From contig CM032228.1 in NCBI GenBank assembly GCA_019009955.1, positions 229,747,501 to 229,811,500 on the forward strand: 64,000 nucleotides of DNA. The letters run 5' to 3'. Within the stretch, counting starts at the first letter, position 1; every line of letters begins with the position of its first letter. Positions 60,479 to 64,000 of this stretch are shown here, piece by piece. The translations under genes were made by a program, and so were the position numbers. The notes beneath the pieces were generated by a model. It did no database searches and was not told the origin of the DNA. It saw nothing but the letters and a program-made list of their open reading frames with translations. This DNA comes from Riptortus pedestris. Lineage: Eukaryota > Arthropoda > Insecta > Hemiptera > Alydidae.

Positions 60479-60664
60479 TCCAGGGTCAAAAAAGTAAGTG
60501 TCCACGTACTTAAAGAAGAAAAAACCACAACTTCACTAAACGTAGAATACAGCTTACTTATTCAGGCATTTGAATCTTCGCCAACAAGAAAATATGCTAA
60601 CACCATTCCTGATCCAACAAAAATTCTCTAAAATTAATTTGCATTACAGGAACTTCTACTCATG
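60479..60664 (+). mobile_element. Possible Tc1/mariner-like end next to a TA run
   Basis: After a TA-rich run the sequence reads CCAGGGTCAAAAAAGTAAGT, a Tc1-like terminus in style. No inverted partner is found before the next H1 copy at 60665, so it may be half an element. Confidence 0.35.
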
Positions 60665-61248
60665 AAAAAAGATCCGTCACCCAGGAGCTGCGTTAGCAAA
60701 GTAGATTCCCCACGTGCTTCACGTATTTGCTCAAAACATAAAAGTTCAATGTGAACAGTATTTGGTATTTAGGCTTCAAATAATGTGCTTCATAATATCA
60801 CAGCTTATTGTTAAAATGAGTAGGAGTGGGCGCTTACTGAAAGCCCGAAAAAAATATGCAAATAACTCGGTTAATAATCAAGATAATGAAAAACTTTACA
60901 TTTTTAATAAGACTGGTTCTATACATATTTTCTATACGGAGCATAATAAGGGAGATATTTCGAATTTTCTAAATTCTTCCCTCAACCCACCCACCCTTTC
61001 CACTGGTCCGACATTAGCCGCTAACGAACTTAGGCTCATTTTTACTTAAAATATTTTTTGAATATCCAGTTTTGTAACGATAAAACAAAAATTACGGCCC
61101 ATATATATATATACATGTACAATTTTGAACGGACCTCATTTTCGTCCATTACTAGGTAGGATCGATGGATAATCAAATAAAGGTTTCGAAAATCGTGTCA
61201 TTAGGAAGACCTCAATAGCTGATTTTCCTTAAAGAAAATCTGCAAAAC
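60665..61248 (-). mobile_element. H1 copy 30, B tail
   Basis: A full inverted copy with decayed ends (GATCCGTCACCCAGGAGCTG and TTTTCCTTAAAGAAAATC). The TA core is short (61099-61110). The plus frame 60714-61049 lies inside. Confidence 0.8.
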
Positions 61249-61929
61249 AATCCAATTCTCTTCACAAATGAATAGAAACGAAATGTATTCAGGTGAGAGC
61301 GCACAAAGGAGAGAGTATATAAAGAGTATGCGATTTCTTGTGCCCTTTTTTATGCTTTAATGGACAGTGCTCTTGAAGAAGACGGGCTATAATTTGTAGC
61401 TCGGGAGTAGATAAAGGACGTGAGGGACTGTTCTTTTCTGAGGGAGGATTTGTGCTGCGAAGAGAGCTTTGACATTCCGGCTACATTGGGCAGATTAAAG
61501 TTTCAGGAGCTGCCCTTGACCCTACTAAAGGCAAAGGCTGTCAGCCTTTAGGCACAGGTTGTAGCCGCCCTTATCAGCTGCTTTTACTAACGGACGCCGA
61601 GCCCTTAATCAAGTATACGCTAAGCTCCTAGCTATTTAGAACTTTGAGGCCGCATTAAAGCAGCAAAACTCAATATTAATGTTTGTTGTCAGGTTGCTCT
61701 CAAAGGCCTTTAGGGGCGGAGTACTCTGGCAGGGAACAGGGTTGATTCTTCTCTGAAACTTGTAGTTGTATTTAAGCAGAAATGTAAATATATTAAGCGA
61801 ATAATATAGTCTCAATAAATTCCGTAAAATCCGACTCGCAGTCCACAAGTTGGAAAACTAACTGGAAATCTCATATCATCTCCATTTTCTATTTCCAGGT
61901 GCAAATGATGATGTTCTGATGTGTGAAAT
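61249..61929. other. GC-richer island with TATA box and AATAAA, no coding frame
   Basis: About 61290-61870 is markedly less AT-rich than the rest. It has TATATAAAG at 61317-61325 and AATAAA at 61814-61819, about 500 bp apart, but no open frame of note on the plus strand; the minus frame 61636-61848 is not recognisable. The arrangement could be another LTR or a non-coding transcription unit. I could not identify matching flanking duplications. Confidence 0.3.
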
Positions 61930-62660
61930 TGGGGTTACTCTACACGAAAATATGGATAACTCGTTTAATACTTGATTAACAAGAAAATGTATAAAATAAC
62001 AATTGTAGAACAGTTTTTGATGATGCGACTCATACTAACATTAATGTTTTGAATTTTCGAATCCCAGTCTCAAAACCCCCCATTTGAGGTCCGATTTCAA
62101 CTATTAACAAACAGAGTTAGATGAAACTGTTAAATATTGAGTATGGTATAGATCGAATAAACATCTTTGATTCAAGAACATAAAATCATAATTTATTGAG
62201 TCATATTTGCATACACGTAATAATTCATATGCATGTATGTGTTGCTCACCTAATTCACGTCCGTTGAAAACAATATTTTATTTTGATGCTTGGAATAAGA
62301 TAGTTCATGATATATTTGCTTTTTTTTAGTGTGTGAAGGCTAAAAGGAGGGGGGTCTACCAGAGGTTGAAATTTAAAAATATTCAAATATCTTGGTTAAT
62401 ATTCGAGATAGTTAAAAGAAGTGTACAGAACTACATATATAGATAACTAAATTTCCAAAAAGATAGTTTGTATACAATTTTTCGATCCGTCAAACTTATT
62501 TTTTTGTTTTATTTGGAACTTATATATATAACGGAGTTTTGTAGAGATCAAATAAAAACTGCAACCAATAAAACTGAAAGAGACTATGTATATAAATATA
62601 TTATTGTGTTTAATGGTTTTTTTCTTTCTTTTGTACTGAGAATAAGTAGAATCTGCAGAG
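61930..62660 (-). mobile_element. H1 copy 31, old two-module form
   Basis: Two successive right-block modules (61945-62165 and 62375-62620) are separated by a B-tail-like linker, all heavily diverged. A hexamer-rich remnant of the core sits at about 62590. Ends are not clear. Frames 62447-62701 and 62468-62665 are the two strands of its core end. Confidence 0.5.
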
Positions 62661-62939
62661 ATTGACAATAACTCCATTTCGAATACGTCAATAAACATCA
62701 ATTAATACTGAGAGTGGTTGAGTTTCTTTGTACAACACGGAAGTGTGGCAAAACATGCTTTAGTCATTAACGAAAGTTAGACAAAGCTAATAGTATTATT
62801 CAAAATTCAAAATAAATTTGTATCCTCTACATATGGAGAAATTAATTGATAGTTTTTTTTTTAACTCATTAGAAAATAGTTTCCTCTTACATGTATATAT
62901 TTTTTAAAATTTCTACTCCTGTATCTGTATCCGTTATGT

Positions 62940-63634
62940 TAGCAGATTTCCCTTAAGGGAAATCAGCTATTGAGGTCGTACTCATGATGTGAGTTTCGAA
63001 AAATTTCATCAAATGTCCATCGATCCTACCCAGGAGATGACGAAAATGAGGTCCGTTCAAAATTATATATATATATATTTGTCTGTTAACGCTCTAGCGG
63101 TCGCAATTCTTGTTTGATCTTTTCCAAACTTGGAATTTAATCGTTTTATGTAAATAGGAAGATCAAGTTCGTTAATGGCTGAAATCGGACCAGTGGGAGG
63201 GGGGGTTTAGAGGCCGAATTTTTGAAAATTCAAAATATCTCCGTTATTAAGCGTTGGATCGAAAAATTGTATAGAATAAATCTTATTGCAAATTACATTT
63301 ACTATAAATATTGTTCTAAACATTTATTCTGTATCTTGAATATTAATCGAGATATTTGTATTTGTATTCTGTGTGTGGTCACCAGTAGGCTATGTTCGAA
63401 CTTTCCGGCGAGAGCTCTGGCGGCCGTTTCTATAACTATTCGTCTCTCGTGAATAGGTTTAGAGGTTAGGTCAACTGTTTTTTGGGGCTAGAAACTACTG
63501 GGTTATTACGCCCTAAATAATGTTTTAGGTTTAGAGGTTTCTTACTACTACAGTTGTTATTAGGCAGATTTCCCTATTGTAAAACTTCACTTGGGCTGCT
63601 TAGTTTTCGCAGCCCCTGCGTGACGGACTTTTTT
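62940..63634 (+). mobile_element. H1 copy 32, A1 tail
   Basis: A complete copy with perfect 20-bp palindrome, a short TA core (63063-63079), A1 tail and intact 3' hairpin. It is very close to copy 27 apart from a deletion in the 3' subterminal repeat (CACTTGGGCTGCTTAG). The frame 63222-63452 is internal. Confidence 0.85.
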
Positions 63635-64000
63635 AATATTATTGTCAAGAATGATCTTGTCTTCAGTTTAAGAGGGAAAGATTCATCAAACCATTAAAAA
63701 AGGTTACTTTATTGTATATTCAGAATTTTCTATCTATTCTAAAAGTATCTAATAATTCATACTTTTGTGATTCCAAAATTATGTCTTCAGCTAAATTTAA
63801 ATATTTATTTGTTTCGACAGCATTTTAAACACAAATCCATTTTTTGAAATAGTAATTGCAGTAACAAGTTTGGATCAAAATTTCTAGAGATTTTTCTATT
63901 CTTCAGCAATGACTTAATATTCGCACAATTCCCCGGCAAGTGCTTATTAAACATTACCCTCATTTGGTCAAGAAATATTAATAACATCAGCTGACTAATA
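63635..64000. other. No recognised feature
   Basis: AT-rich sequence to the end of the window; the minus frame 63805-63987 has no known domain. Confidence 0.5.

Larger units (their letters stand above)
59376..60482 (-). mobile_element. H1 copy 29, B tail, split by a solo LTR
   Basis: Its 3' end starts 13 bp after copy 28, in the same orientation. B tail and right block run to about 59710, then the LTR (59729-60387), then the remaining right block (TTTTACATAGAACGCTAATA) to a short TA run. The left block and palindrome are missing; the TA run meets a possible Tc1-like end. Confidence 0.7.

Overview
The window is AT-rich, repeat-dominated eukaryotic DNA. Stop codons break every frame, there are no operons, and I found no host gene with a convincing exon structure. 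It carries animal-type transposons (Tc1/mariner, LINE ORF2 tails, a solo LTR, a tRNA-derived SINE) and very long dinucleotide arrays. The truncated transposase at 638-1024 has a helix-turn-helix type that I associate with insect Tc1/mariner-like proteins, so an arthropod, probably a hexapod, is the best guess. I cannot name the species. The protein-like remains all come from mobile elements.

One dispersed family, which I label H1, accounts for about 20 kb (roughly 30 percent) of the window in more than 30 copies and pieces. A complete copy runs: TTTTAGCAG, a perfect 20-bp palindrome, a conserved left block, a (TA)n core, a short hairpin (ACCGCTCTAGCGGT type), a conserved right block with a poly-G tract, an interchangeable tail, the subterminal inverted repeat GGGAAATCTGC, the hairpin CGCAG-CCC-CTGCG and GACGGACTTTT. 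Short subterminal inverted repeats, a microsatellite core, a 3' hairpin and T-rich insertion sites are the architecture of Helentron-associated non-autonomous elements (HINE / DINE-1 type). I infer that relationship; no RepHel protein is present here. Its tails fall into several exchangeable types (A1, A2, A3, B, and a long form with a duplicated right block).

Layout. 0.5-1.1 kb: internally deleted mariner-like element with 117-bp terminal inverted repeats, a TA target duplication and a residual DNA-binding domain. 1.6-15.7 kb: H1 copies, SINEs, a hAT-type end and a LINE tail. 16.0-17.6 kb: a (CT)n array of about 1.1 kb whose right flank is duplicated. 18.0-18.3 kb: a long hairpin. 19.2-25.4 kb: a local rearrangement in which one segment occurs as a direct tandem pair and a third time inverted; the inverted copy preserves the empty site of a LINE inserted in the others. 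25.7-41.4 kb: SINEs, H1 copies and a small terminal-inverted-repeat family. 41.4-50.2 kb: mostly featureless, except a possible piggyBac-like element between two TTAA sites at 45.3-46.3 kb. 50.2-63.6 kb: dense nested H1 copies hosting a 310-bp foldback element, a 659-bp solo LTR with TATA box and polyadenylation signal, and mariner-like ends in TA cores.

Nothing looks like a host pathway. The best candidate for something undescribed is the H1 family: its palindromic 5' end, expandable TA core, modular tails and clustering. I could run no database search, so any statement of novelty is open.
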